Position numbers and translations under genes: made by a program
In this document: positions 8,648 to 17,667 of the stretch, in pieces
Numbering within the stretch: position 1 is the first letter of the stretch
Layout: the number at the start of each line of letters is the position of its first letter
Assembly (NCBI RefSeq): GCF_018866305.1
Contig: NZ_CP076456.1
Coordinates: 930,001-994,000, forward strand
DNA: 64,000 nt
Direction of reading: 5' to 3'
Source: Arthrobacter sunyaminii
GTDB lineage: Bacteria; Actinomycetota; Actinomycetes; Actinomycetales; Micrococcaceae
The notes under the pieces: model-generated
Database searches by the model: none
The model's input: only the letters and a program-made list of their open reading frames with translations
What the model was told of the DNA's origin: nothing

Positions 8648-10456
8648 GTGACCTACACAGCCCCCGATTCCTTCACCACCCGCCCCACTCTTCAAGGCAC
8701 CTTCGGCATGAGCGCTTCCACCCACTGGCTGGCCACAGCTTCCTCCCAAGCAGTGCTGGAACGCGGCGGGAACGCCTTTGATGCGGCCACCGCCGCAGCA
8801 TTCGTCCTGCACGTGGTGGAGCCCCACCTCAATGGGCCCGGCGGAGACATGACCGGAGTGTTCGTGACCGCCGACAACCCGTCCGAGCCCGTGGTCCTGA
8901 TGGGACAGGGCGCCGCTCCTGGCGGTGCCACCCGGGAACACTACCTTGCCCAGGGACTGGAACTGGTTCCCGGAGCCGGGGCCCTGGCCGCGGCGGTGCC
9001 GGCCGCCGTCGACGCCTGGCTGATGCTGCTGCGGGACCACGGCACCTGGGAACTGGGGGATGTCCTTGCCTTCGCCGTCGGCTACGCCCGCAACGGCCAT
9101 CCGGTGCTGGGCCGGGTGGGCAGCACCATCGCCTCGGTGGCGGACCTCTTCACGGAGCACTGGCCCAGCTCCGCTGCGCAGTGGATGCCCGGCGGGCGGA
9201 TCCCGGCGGACGGCGAAATGATCCGGAATCCAGCCTACGCGGCGGTGCTGGACCGGCTTGCGGCGGCAGGCAAACCGGGGGACAGCCGTGAGGAGCGGAT
9301 CGAGGCCGCCCGCCGCGAATGGCGCGAAGGCTTCGTGGCGCGTGCCGCCGTGGACTTCCTGTCCGTCCCGCACCGCCACTCCTCCGGCGCGGACCACGCC
9401 GGCGTCATGACCTTGGAGGATTTCGCGTCCGCCAGTGCTTCGTATGAACCCGCACTGACCTTTGAATTCCGCGGGCACACCATCGCCAAGACCGGGCCCT
9501 GGGGCCAGGGGCCGGCGCTGCTGCAGACTCTTGCCATTCTGGCCGGCTACGACGACGAATACCTGGACCCCTCTACTGAGCTGGGCGCCCACACGATCCT
9601 GGAGGCGCAGAAACTGGCCATAGCAGACCGCGAGGCCTACTACGGCGACGCGGATGTTCCCATGGATTACCTGCTGAGCGAGGAATACGCCGCCACCCGC
9701 CGCGCACTGGTCACGGATAAGGCCTCGCATGAATTCCGCCCCGGTACGGTGCCCGGCCACACGCCGTTTGTCCCGCCGCTGCGCACCGGGTACATCGCGC
9801 CGGCCCTTGCCGGGCAGCAGGCCTTCGCCGGAGTGGGGGAACCCACCGTTCTTCCCACGGGGGAGACCCGCGGCGACACCTGCCATGTGGACGTGGTGGA
9901 CCAGTGGGGGAACATGGTTTCGGCGACGCCGTCGGGCGGCTGGCTGCAGTCCTCGCCCACCATTCCGGAGCTGGGCTTCTGCCTGGGGTCACGCCTGCAG
10001 ATGACCTGGCTGGAGGAGGGCGCGCCGTCCACCCTTACCGCGGGCAAGCGGCCCCGAACCACGCTGACGCCCACTTTGGTCCTCAAGGACGGCAAACCGG
10101 TCACGGCCCTGGGCTCGCCCGGCGGAGACCAGCAGGACCAGTGGCAGCTGCTGTACCTGCTGCGCACGCTGGTTGGCGGTTACTCGCCGCAGCAGGCAGT
10201 GGATGCCCCTGCCCTGCACACCACTTCCATTCCCGGGTCCTTCTATCCGCGGACCTGGACCCCGGGCGGAGCCGTGGTGGAGGACCGGCTGGGGGAGGCC
10301 GTCATTGAAGGCCTCGAAGCCCGCGGCCACGTGGTCACCCGGGCAGGAGACTGGGCCCTGGGCCGCCTGTCCTCGGTGGTCAGCGATCCCGCCACGGGAG
10401 TGCTTGGGGCCGCGGCAAATCCGCGGGGAGCGCAGGGATACGCCGCCGGACGCTAG
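8648..10456 (+). CDS. Gamma-glutamyltransferase family protein
   Basis: Ntn-hydrolase of the gamma-glutamyltranspeptidase family, 602 residues, made as a proenzyme that cleaves itself before a Thr nucleophile. The large-subunit motif GGNAFDAATAAAF (about 38-50) is present, and the cleavage region GDTCHVDVVD places the nucleophile at Thr411. The sequence then continues with SGGWLQSSPTIP and GSPGGDQQ. Unlike classical periplasmic or extracellular enzymes it has no signal peptide, so it may act in the cytoplasm on gamma-glutamyl compounds or be an acylase-like relative. Starts at GTG, 89 bases from the divergent DUF1275 start. Confidence 0.88.
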   Translation: MTYTAPDSFTTRPTLQGTFGMSASTHWLATASSQAVLERGGNAFDAATAAAFVLHVVEPHLNGPGGDMTGVFVTADNPSEPVVLMGQGAAPGGATREHYLAQGLELVPGAGALAAAVPAAVDAWLMLLRDHGTWELGDVLAFAVGYARNGHPVLGRVGSTIASVADLFTEHWPSSAAQWMPGGRIPADGEMIRNPAYAAVLDRLAAAGKPGDSREERIEAARREWREGFVARAAVDFLSVPHRHSSGADHAGVMTLEDFASASASYEPALTFEFRGHTIAKTGPWGQGPALLQTLAILAGYDDEYLDPSTELGAHTILEAQKLAIADREAYYGDADVPMDYLLSEEYAATRRALVTDKASHEFRPGTVPGHTPFVPPLRTGYIAPALAGQQAFAGVGEPTVLPTGETRGDTCHVDVVDQWGNMVSATPSGGWLQSSPTIPELGFCLGSRLQMTWLEEGAPSTLTAGKRPRTTLTPTLVLKDGKPVTALGSPGGDQQDQWQLLYLLRTLVGGYSPQQAVDAPALHTTSIPGSFYPRTWTPGGAVVEDRLGEAVIEGLEARGHVVTRAGDWALGRLSSVVSDPATGVLGAAANPRGAQGYAAGR

Positions 10457-10472
10457 GAAGGCACCCCCAATG

Positions 10473-10511
10473 ACTGCAGCTGCCGCCCCGGGGCAGGGCA
10501 GCAGCTGCAGT
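10473..10511. terminator. Hairpin between convergent genes
   Basis: ACTGCAGCTGC (10473-10483) and GCAGCTGCAGT (10501-10511) form an 11-bp stem between the convergent gamma-glutamyltransferase and membrane-protein genes. There is no T-run, so it is terminator-like only. Confidence 0.4.
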
Positions 10512-10554
10512 TGCACACTTTGCTGGCAGGGGCAGGGGCAGGGGCGGCGGCAGG

Positions 10555-11271
10555 TTAGGCGGCCGACGCCGCGCTTCCGCCGGTGGGGCCGCGGGCAATC
10601 CGCCGGCGCTGCCAGAGCGACCAGATCAGCCACAGGCCCCACACGGCCAGGAGGACGGCCGCTCCCATAATGACGGTGGACACGTCCAGCGGCCCGGTCC
10701 GCCCGGCGATAACCAGGAATCCCCACCAGGACACCGCCGCCACCACGAGCAGGTTCACTGCGGGGGCAAGGGCGGCTGTTCCGCTGCGGGACCGGACAGC
10801 GGTCGCCACCATATCGACCGCCATCAGCACCGTGATTGCCGTGACCGTGCCGGTGGCGAAGGCCGCCACCTCCGGGGAGACGGTGCGGTTAATGAACCAC
10901 AGGATCAGCACCACCGCCGCTGCCGCCAGCGCCAGTGCCTGTACGACGGCGGCCAGCAGGTTCAGGCCCAGCAAACGCCGGTCCGAATCCCGGCGCTTGC
11001 CCGGGATGTTGGACCACGCCTCGCGCCGGAACCAGGCCGCTGCCAGGTTGGCGAAGAGCATTGTCGATCCGGCAGCGATAAAAGGGACCACGAAGTTGTT
11101 GCTTCCCACCCACACCAGGGCCGCGACGGCGGCAAAAACCTGGGGCGAGCCGATAATGCCCATCACCCAGGCCAGCAGGAACGGCCGGCGGGCCTGTGCA
11201 AGATCCAGTGGATGGACTAGATACTGTTCGTTGGCGTCGGGTAGCTGGACGCGTTCATTGATCTGTTTCAC
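10555..11271 (-). CDS. Unrecognised polytopic membrane protein
   Basis: I do not recognise this family. The 238-residue product has a polar N-terminus (about 35 residues), then six or so hydrophobic segments in pairs, short charged loops (FRREAWSNIPGKRRDSDRR near 90) and a basic C-terminal tail. The start chosen is the GTG at 11271, which overlaps the stop of the upstream HTH gene (GTGA) and has GGAGG five bases ahead; a TTG at 11283 would sit inside that ribosome site. Translational coupling to a DNA-binding protein suggests a functional pair. Confidence 0.7.
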   Translation of the reverse strand: MKQINERVQLPDANEQYLVHPLDLAQARRPFLLAWVMGIIGSPQVFAAVAALVWVGSNNFVVPFIAAGSTMLFANLAAAWFRREAWSNIPGKRRDSDRRLLGLNLLAAVVQALALAAAAVVLILWFINRTVSPEVAAFATGTVTAITVLMAVDMVATAVRSRSGTAALAPAVNLLVVAAVSWWGFLVIAGRTGPLDVSTVIMGAAVLLAVWGLWLIWSLWQRRRIARGPTGGSAASAA

Positions 11272-11705
11272 GGAGACCTCCAAGGGACCGTGTCCAGGTG
11301 CGGGCCGCGCAGGCCGCCCCGGGCAATCTCATATATCTTCTGCCGGGACACACCCAGCTCTTCGGCGACCGTTACCGCGCTGAAGTCCTCGAGCAGGTCA
11401 GCTGCAGCGAGTGACCTGATGCCCGAAGCCCGGCGGCCCAGCTGGGCTGCCAGGGCGCCGACCTCAGCAGCCAGGAGGGCTGCGGCCAGGGTGCCGCCAA
11501 ACGGGTCCGCCCAGCCGGGGGATCCTTCGACGGCTGCAGCGTAAAGCCGGTCTCCGCCGTCGGCCAGGACGGTTCGCACCTGCTCTGCTGACAATCCGGC
11601 CGCCTCGAAGCGGCCGCCAATGGCTCCCCGCTCTTCCGGGGGCCGGTGGGACAGAACGCTGTCCCATGCGGGTTCGGGGCTGTCATCCCCGGGGTGACTA
11701 TCCAT
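11268..11705 (-). CDS. Small HTH protein coupled to a membrane protein
   Basis: 145 residues, not assigned to a named family. The N-terminal two thirds are acidic and helical (AGLSAEQVRTVLADGGDRLY and Ala-rich helices). The C-terminal part LEDFSAVTVAEELGVSRQKIYEIARG (about 104-129) has the shape of a helix-turn-helix that reads DNA, as in small MerR/LuxR-like heads. Its stop overlaps the membrane-protein GTG. No clear ribosome site precedes the ATG, so the message may be leaderless. It could regulate its own operon or the divergent ldh gene 219 bases away (inference). Confidence 0.65.
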   Translation of the reverse strand: MDSHPGDDSPEPAWDSVLSHRPPEERGAIGGRFEAAGLSAEQVRTVLADGGDRLYAAAVEGSPGWADPFGGTLAAALLAAEVGALAAQLGRRASGIRSLAAADLLEDFSAVTVAEELGVSRQKIYEIARGGLRGPHLDTVPWRSP

Positions 11706-11923
11706 GTTTTGAAGTGTGCGCGCGGTTTTGACGACTGTCTACCCCCTGGTGACAAGTTTCTGCGGGGGCTTTTCGGCGGGAGCCGGACCTCCGGCGGAAC
11801 AGCAGCAGAACAAGCTAGTCCCCATGAACCGAAGCCCGCGGATGCTCCGGCCGTTCCCCTGCACCGGACCCGCGCCTACCATTGCTGAAAAGGGATCCAA
11901 ACCTATGTGAGCGAGGCTCTGCA

Positions 11924-12886
11924 ATGGCCAACATCACCACCCGGCCCGTGACCAAGCTGGGAATCGTAGGTGCGGGAAGCGTGGGAACATCCCTCGCCTA
12001 CGCCGCCCTTATCCGGGACGCGGCACGGGAAATTGCGATCTACGACATTGACGCCGTCAGGGCCGAAGCCGAGGGGCTGGACCTGGCCCACGGCACGCAG
12101 TTCACCGGCGCAAACACGGTGACCGGCGGCGGAAATATCGAGGCGCTGGCAGGATCGGACGTCATCGTGATTACGGCCGGGGCGCGGCAGAAGCCGGGGC
12201 AATCGAGGCTTGACCTGGCCGGGGTCAACGTCGGGATCATCCAAAACCTGATGACGCAGCTGATGGAACAGGCGCCGGACGCCGTGTACGTCGTCGTCAC
12301 GAACCCCTGTGACGTGCTGACCGTGGCGGCCCAGAAGGCCTCCGGCCTTCCGTGGAACCGGATTTTCTCCTCCGGCACCGTGCTGGACACCTCCCGGCTG
12401 CGTTTGCTGCTGGCCCGGGAGGCGCACGTGCTGATGACCAGCGTGCACGCCACCATCATCGGTGAGCACGGGGACTCGGAGTTTCCGGTGTGGTCCAGCG
12501 CCTCCATCGGTCCGGTGCCGATTCGGGACTGGAAAATCAGCGGCCGGCAGGTTTTCACCCAGGAGTATCTGGACGCGGTCACCCATGACGTGGTGACGGC
12601 CGCCTACCAGGTCATTGAGGGCAAGGGTGCCACCAACTACGCCATCGGGCTGGCCGGAATCAGGATTGTGGAAGCCATTATGCAGGCGGAGAACGCGGTG
12701 CTGCCGGTGTCGGCGATCATGCAGGGCGCCTACGGCATTGAGGGCGTCGCGCTGTCCCTGCCCTCAATAGTTGGCATCAACGGCGTCTACGGCATGCTGG
12801 AAATGCCGCTGGACGAGACGGAGACCCGGCAGTTCCAGGACTCCGCCGAGACCCTGCGGAACACCCTCACCAAACTCGGTGTGTAG
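11924..12886 (+). CDS. ldh: L-lactate dehydrogenase
   Basis: NAD-dependent interconversion of pyruvate and L-lactate in the cytoplasm. The 320-residue product starts at the ATG at 11924, preceded by GAGG; an earlier in-frame ATG lacks support. It has the dinucleotide-binding loop GAGSVG (16-21), the substrate-specificity loop GARQKPGQSR (86-95) with Gln as in lactate rather than malate dehydrogenases, the Asp/Asn region TNPCDV, and the catalytic His182 in GEHGDSEFPVW. With lctP this allows lactate to be taken up and used or excreted. Convergent with putP. Confidence 0.93.
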   Translation: MANITTRPVTKLGIVGAGSVGTSLAYAALIRDAAREIAIYDIDAVRAEAEGLDLAHGTQFTGANTVTGGGNIEALAGSDVIVITAGARQKPGQSRLDLAGVNVGIIQNLMTQLMEQAPDAVYVVVTNPCDVLTVAAQKASGLPWNRIFSSGTVLDTSRLRLLLAREAHVLMTSVHATIIGEHGDSEFPVWSSASIGPVPIRDWKISGRQVFTQEYLDAVTHDVVTAAYQVIEGKGATNYAIGLAGIRIVEAIMQAENAVLPVSAIMQGAYGIEGVALSLPSIVGINGVYGMLEMPLDETETRQFQDSAETLRNTLTKLGV

Positions 12887-12944
12887 CCGGTGAGGGTGCT
12901 CGTTCCCGTGGACGCAGCAGCTGATCCCGCGGGGTCCCGCGGAA

Positions 12945-14456
12945 CTAGGCGGGGACGGTCGCTGCCGGTTCGCCGTCGCCCTTGGAAATTCGCACGGCGT
13001 CGTCGAATTCGGCGTCGATCTCAGCTGAGGGCTTGAAGGTGACCCGGCTGACAATGACGGTCAGCAGCAGGTTGATCAGGAAGCCGGGAATGATCTCGTA
13101 CACGTCGCCCAGGATGCCGGGCATTTCCAGGGTGCCCCAGAGGAATGCAGTGACTGCGCCGGCGATCATGCCGGTCAGGGCGCCGGCGGTGGTGAGCTTG
13201 CGCCAGAACAGGGCCAGCAGGATGGTCGGGCCGAAGGCGGCGCCGAAGCCGGCCCAGGCAAAGCCCACCAGTTCCAGGATGGAAGCGTTGCGGCTCACGG
13301 CGATCAGGATCGAGATCACCGAGACCACCAGCACGCCCATGCGGCCCAGCAGCACCATGGAGCCCGGGGAAGCATCGCGCTTGAGCACGATCTTGTAGAG
13401 GTCCTCCACCAGGGCCGAGGACGTGACGATCAGCTGCGAGGAAATGGTGCTCATGATCGCTGCCAGGACTGCGGCGAGAACGAAACCGGCCACCAGCGGG
13501 TGGAAGAAGATCAGAGAGAGCTCCAGGAACACGGCTTCGGGATCGCTCAGGGTGAGGTTGTTCTGCTGGAAGTAGGCAGCACCGATCAGTGCGGTCATCA
13601 AGGCGCCGATCACGGTCAGCAGCATCCAGCCCACACCGATCCGGCGGCCGGCCACGGCATCCTTGGGGGAGCGCAGTGCCATGAAACGGACAATGATGTG
13701 CGGCTGGCCAAAGTAGCCCAGGCCCCACGCAAGCGCCGAGATGATACCGACGGCGGTGCCGCCGGCGATCGGATCCAGCATGTCCGGGTTAATCTCGCGG
13801 AGGGAGTCGGTCATGCCGCCGAAGCCGCCAACCTGGCCCAGGCCCACCAGCGGAACGAGGATCAGGGCAGCGAGCATCATCAGGCCCTGGACAACGTCGG
13901 TGTAGCTCGCGGCCAGGAAGCCGCCGAAGAGCGTGTACGCGATGGTCACGCCGGCGACGATCAGCATGCCCACGAGGTAGGAGGAGCCGAAGGAACTCTC
14001 AAAGAAGACGCCGCCGGCCACCATGCCGGAGGAGACGTAGAACGTGAAGAACACCAGGATGATGACCCCGGAGACCACGCGCAGGATCCGGGAACGGTCC
14101 TTCAGCCGGTTCTCGAGGAAGCTGGGCACCGTAATGGAGTTGTTGGAGACCAAAGTGTAGGAGCGCAGGCGGGGAGCCACGAACTTCCAGTTCAGCCACG
14201 CGCCGGCGGTGAGGCCGACGGCGATCCAGCCCTCCACCAGGCCGGAGACATAGATGGCGCCGGGCAAACCCATCAGCAGCCAGCCGGACATGTCCGACGC
14301 GCCGGCGCTGAGGGCTGCGACGCCGGGCTTCAAATCCCGTCCGGCGAGCATGTAGTCGTCGAGGTCGGTGGTACGCCGGTAGGCCCACCAACCGATCGCC
14401 AGCATGGCGAGCATATAAATCGCCATGGCGATCAGTTTGTACGTCTGGTCAGTCAT
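12945..14456 (-). CDS. putP: Sodium/proline symporter PutP (SSS family)
   Basis: Sodium-coupled solute symporter, 503 residues with about 13 membrane segments. PutP-like landmarks are the N-terminal YRRTTDLDDYMLAGRDL, the sodium-site region SAGASDMSGWLLMGLPGA (about 51-68), GVTIAYTLFGGFLAASYTDV (about 170) and a C-terminal cytoplasmic tail. Proline is the best guess, but other SSS substrates are possible. The 177-base upstream gap holds its promoter. Confidence 0.85.
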   Translation of the reverse strand: MTDQTYKLIAMAIYMLAMLAIGWWAYRRTTDLDDYMLAGRDLKPGVAALSAGASDMSGWLLMGLPGAIYVSGLVEGWIAVGLTAGAWLNWKFVAPRLRSYTLVSNNSITVPSFLENRLKDRSRILRVVSGVIILVFFTFYVSSGMVAGGVFFESSFGSSYLVGMLIVAGVTIAYTLFGGFLAASYTDVVQGLMMLAALILVPLVGLGQVGGFGGMTDSLREINPDMLDPIAGGTAVGIISALAWGLGYFGQPHIIVRFMALRSPKDAVAGRRIGVGWMLLTVIGALMTALIGAAYFQQNNLTLSDPEAVFLELSLIFFHPLVAGFVLAAVLAAIMSTISSQLIVTSSALVEDLYKIVLKRDASPGSMVLLGRMGVLVVSVISILIAVSRNASILELVGFAWAGFGAAFGPTILLALFWRKLTTAGALTGMIAGAVTAFLWGTLEMPGILGDVYEIIPGFLINLLLTVIVSRVTFKPSAEIDAEFDDAVRISKGDGEPAATVPA

Positions 14457-14577
14457 AGTGTTGTTAGCCGTTCACTCTGGTTACGTATCGCGGTTGGAGC
14501 CCGAAGGCCCCACCAAGTATGCCAAGCGTCACAGTGAGCGGTGAAATCAGGGAATTCAGCGGGACCGAAACCACCCC

Positions 14578-14611
14578 GGTCAGCGGCGCGTCCCGGAACA
14601 CGCCGCTGACC
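14578..14611 (-). terminator. Hairpin after the aminotransferase gene
   Basis: GGTCAGCGGCG (14578-14588) and CGCCGCTGACC (14601-14611) form an 11-bp stem with a 12-base loop, 23 bases past the aminotransferase stop and ahead of the putP promoter. There is no T-run on the leftward strand. Confidence 0.45.
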
Positions 14612-14633
14612 AAACAAGGGGCACCCGGGTCGG

Positions 14634-16007
14634 TTAGCCGGTCACGAAGGTGTCGGCGATGCCCAGGACGTCATCGATGATGTCCAGTCCCGTGCGGGCT
14701 TCCTCACCGGTGACGTTCAGCGGCGGAACCACGTGGAGGCGGTTGAAGTTGGCAAAGGGCAGCAGCCCGCGGTCCTTGCAGGCCGCGATCAGCGTGTTCA
14801 TCTCCGGGCTGGAGCCGCCGTAGGGTGCCAGTGGCTCCCGGGTCTGACGGTTCTTGACGAGTTCAATGGCCCAGAAGGCGCCGGTGCCGCGGACTTCGCC
14901 CACGCTTTGGTGCCTGGCGGCTATTTCCGCCAGCCCGGGTCCGAACACGGCGTCGCCCAGGCGTGCGGCGTTTTCCACCATCCCCTCTTCGCGCATGGCG
15001 CCGATGGTGGCCACCGCCGCAGCGCAGGCCAGCGGATGTCCGGAGTAGGTCAGCCCGCCGGGGTATGCCGTGTCCGCAAAGGTCGCGGCAATTTCATCGG
15101 AGATGGCCACGCCGCCCAGCGGCACGTAACCCGAGTTCACGCCCTTGGCGAAGGTGAGCAGGTCCGGCACCACATCCCCGCCGTGTTCGACGGCGAACCA
15201 CTTGCCGGAGCGGCCGAAACCGGCCATCACCTCATCGGCAATGAACATGATGCCGTAGCGGCGGGTCAGTTCCCGGACCCCGGCCAGATATCCGGGCGGC
15301 GGAACCATGATCCCGGCGGTGCCGGGAATGGATTCCAGCACCACGGCGGCAAACGCGGACGGCCCCTCCAGCTGGATGATGGATTCCAGATGGTCCAGGG
15401 CCCGCCGGCATTCCTCCTGCTCGGTGGTGGCGTGGAACTGGGACCGGTAGAGGAACGGGGCATGGAAATGGACGGTGCCGGCAGTGCCGTAGTCGTTGGG
15501 AATCCGGCGGGGATCCCCGGTGACGTTTACTGCCAGTGCCGTGCCGCCGTGATAGGACCGGTAGGCGGAGAGGACCTTGTAACGTCCCGTGTGCAGGCGG
15601 GCCATGCGGACGGCGTGCTCAATGGCGTCGGCTCCGCCGTTGGTGAAGAAAACCGTGTCCAGATTCCCCGGTGTCAGTTCCGAAACCAGCCGGGCCGCTT
15701 CCGAGCGTGCGTCGTTGACGTACTGCGGGGCGATGGTGCAGAGCTTGCCGGCCTGCTCCTGAATGGCCGCGACCACCTTGGGATGCTGATGGCCGATATT
15801 GGTGTTGACCAGCTGCGAGGAGAAGTCCAGCAGCTTCCGGCCCTCGCCGTCCCACACGTGGGAGCCCTCTGCGCGGATCACCGTCATGGGCTTGATCTGC
15901 TTCTGCGCGGACCAGGAATGGAAGACGTGCTCGCGGTCCAGCTCATAGGCGCGTCGGCCCGCGGCGAGTTCCGCTTCGGTGACTGCGGATTCGGTGGTGG
16001 TGTTCAT
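14634..16007 (-). CDS. Class III aminotransferase (beta-alanine/GABA type)
   Basis: PLP-dependent omega-aminotransferase, 457 residues, cytoplasmic. The PLP-binding features are NGGADAIEHAVRMAR (about 123-137), the Asp motif FIADEVMAGFGRSG (about 255-268) and the Schiff-base Lys288 in LLTFAKGVNSGY. It is 21 bases downstream of the semialdehyde dehydrogenase gene, and this pairing fits transfer of the amino group from beta-alanine (or a similar amine) to give a semialdehyde that the partner oxidises to an acyl-CoA. Exact donor and acceptor are unknown; taurine and GABA are alternatives. Confidence 0.85.
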   Translation of the reverse strand: MNTTTESAVTEAELAAGRRAYELDREHVFHSWSAQKQIKPMTVIRAEGSHVWDGEGRKLLDFSSQLVNTNIGHQHPKVVAAIQEQAGKLCTIAPQYVNDARSEAARLVSELTPGNLDTVFFTNGGADAIEHAVRMARLHTGRYKVLSAYRSYHGGTALAVNVTGDPRRIPNDYGTAGTVHFHAPFLYRSQFHATTEQEECRRALDHLESIIQLEGPSAFAAVVLESIPGTAGIMVPPPGYLAGVRELTRRYGIMFIADEVMAGFGRSGKWFAVEHGGDVVPDLLTFAKGVNSGYVPLGGVAISDEIAATFADTAYPGGLTYSGHPLACAAAVATIGAMREEGMVENAARLGDAVFGPGLAEIAARHQSVGEVRGTGAFWAIELVKNRQTREPLAPYGGSSPEMNTLIAACKDRGLLPFANFNRLHVVPPLNVTGEEARTGLDIIDDVLGIADTFVTG

Positions 16008-16028
16008 GTTCGGTATTCCTCCTGGGTC

Positions 16029-17519
16029 TTAGGCGTTCTGCGGGAAGCCGAGGTTCAATCCGCCGTGGCTGGGGTCCAGCCAGCGGGTGGTGACCACCTT
16101 CCCGCGGGTGAAGAAGTGCACTCCCTCGGTGCCGTGTGCGTGCGAGTCGCCGAAGAGCGAGTTCTTCCAGCCGCCGAAGGAGTAATAGGCCATGGGCACG
16201 GGGATGGGCACGTTGATGCCCACCATTCCCACCTCCACCTCGTTCTCGAAGCGCCGGGCGGCGCCGCCGTCGTTGGTGAAGATGGCGGTGCCGTTGCCGT
16301 AGGGGTTTGCATTGATCAGTGCCAGCGCCTCGTCGTAGCTTTCGACCCGAATGACGGAGAGGACCGGGCCGAAGATTTCATCGGTGTAGATGGACATGTC
16401 CGGGGTGACCCGGTCGAACAGGGTCGGGCCGAGGAAGAACCCCTCGCCCTCGGCGTCGGGCGCCACGTCCCGACCGTCCACCACCACGCCGGCGCCGGCG
16501 GCAGCGCCGGCTTCGATGTAGCCGGCCACCCTGTCGCGGTGGGCAGCGGTCACCAGCGGCCCCATATCGGCGCCGCGCAGCCCGTCACCGACGCGCAGCG
16601 TACGGGTGCGCTCGGCGATCTTGGCCACCAGCTCATCGGCAATCGGTTCGACGGCAACCAGCGCGGAGATTGCCATGCAGCGCTCGCCGGCGGACCCGAA
16701 GCCCGCGTTGACGGCGGCGTCGGCGGCCAGGTCCAGGTCGGCGTCGGGCAGGACAATCATGTGGTTCTTGGCGCCGCCCAGGGCCTGGACGCGCTTTCCG
16801 GCGGCCGTGGCCTCACGGTAGACGTACTGGGCAATGGGCGTAGAGCCGACGAAGGAGACGGACTTGATGTCCGGGTGGTGCAGCAGGGTGTCCACCGCTT
16901 CCTTGTCACCGTGGACCACGTTGAAGACGCCGTCCGGCAGGCCCGCTTCCTTCCACAGTTCCGCCATCCAGTTCGCCGCGGTCGGATCCTTTTCGCTGGG
17001 CTTGACGACGACGGTGTTGCCGGCCGCGATGGCGACCGGGAAGAACCACATGGGCACCATGGCCGGAAAATTGAAAGGGCTGATGATGGCGGCCGGACCC
17101 ACCGGCTGGCGCAGGGAATGCACGTCCACGTTGGTGGAGGCGTTTTCGGTGTAGCCGCCCTTGAGCAGGTGCGGGATGCCGCAGGCGAATTCCACGACTT
17201 CCTGGCCGCGGCTGATCTCGCCGAGGGCGTCGTCGAGCACCTTGCCGTGCTCAGCGGTGATGATCGCTGCCAGCTCCGGCTTGCGGGCGTTCAGGAGCTC
17301 GCGGAAGGTGAAGAGGATCTGCACGCGGCGGGCCAGCGACGTGTCGCGCCAAAGCGGGAAAGCCGCCGTTGCCGCGGCGACGGCGTCGTTGACCGTCTCC
17401 GCGGAGGCCAGGGCCACCTGGGACGTGACCTTGCCCGTGGCCGGATTGGTGACGTCGGCCAGCCGGCTGTCGGCCGGTTTAGTGAAAGTGCCGTTGATCC
17501 AGTGCTGAGTGGTCTGCAT
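16029..17519 (-). CDS. mmsA: CoA-acylating (methyl)malonate-semialdehyde dehydrogenase
   Basis: Aldehyde dehydrogenase that converts malonate or methylmalonate semialdehyde to acetyl- or propionyl-CoA with NAD and CoA. The 496-residue reading starts at the ATG at 17519, which has AGGAG six bases ahead. It shows ISPFNFPAMVPMWFFP (about 146-161), the NAD motif FVGSTPIAQYVY (about 224) and the catalytic Cys281 in GSAGERCMA, the MmsA signature. First gene of a two-gene operon with the aminotransferase, divergent from pucR. Confidence 0.9.
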   Translation of the reverse strand: MQTTQHWINGTFTKPADSRLADVTNPATGKVTSQVALASAETVNDAVAAATAAFPLWRDTSLARRVQILFTFRELLNARKPELAAIITAEHGKVLDDALGEISRGQEVVEFACGIPHLLKGGYTENASTNVDVHSLRQPVGPAAIISPFNFPAMVPMWFFPVAIAAGNTVVVKPSEKDPTAANWMAELWKEAGLPDGVFNVVHGDKEAVDTLLHHPDIKSVSFVGSTPIAQYVYREATAAGKRVQALGGAKNHMIVLPDADLDLAADAAVNAGFGSAGERCMAISALVAVEPIADELVAKIAERTRTLRVGDGLRGADMGPLVTAAHRDRVAGYIEAGAAAGAGVVVDGRDVAPDAEGEGFFLGPTLFDRVTPDMSIYTDEIFGPVLSVIRVESYDEALALINANPYGNGTAIFTNDGGAARRFENEVEVGMVGINVPIPVPMAYYSFGGWKNSLFGDSHAHGTEGVHFFTRGKVVTTRWLDPSHGGLNLGFPQNA

Positions 17520-17667
17520 GCCTGCTCCTGTGGGTGGAACGCGAAACGGAAGTGGCACCATCCTGCCGTGGGAGGCCCCGCGAAACCATTGCCAACATGT
17601 CAGGAAATCTGGCGCAATCTTTACGGTTTGTAAGGACGCGCGCCCGGAACCGGCCTAGACTCGCGGC

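Noticed and set aside
12926..12943. Palindrome CCGCGGG-GT-CCCGCGG between ldh and putP
   Set aside because: The two-base loop is too tight for a normal terminator hairpin and there is no T-run. It may be only a GC-rich palindrome.
14733..17633. 966-codon open frame on the plus strand opposite the aminotransferase and mmsA genes
   Set aside because: It is antisense to two clear enzymes, has a low-complexity Gly/His/Val/Asp composition and no domain. It arises from the lack of stop codons in the GC-rich complementary frame.
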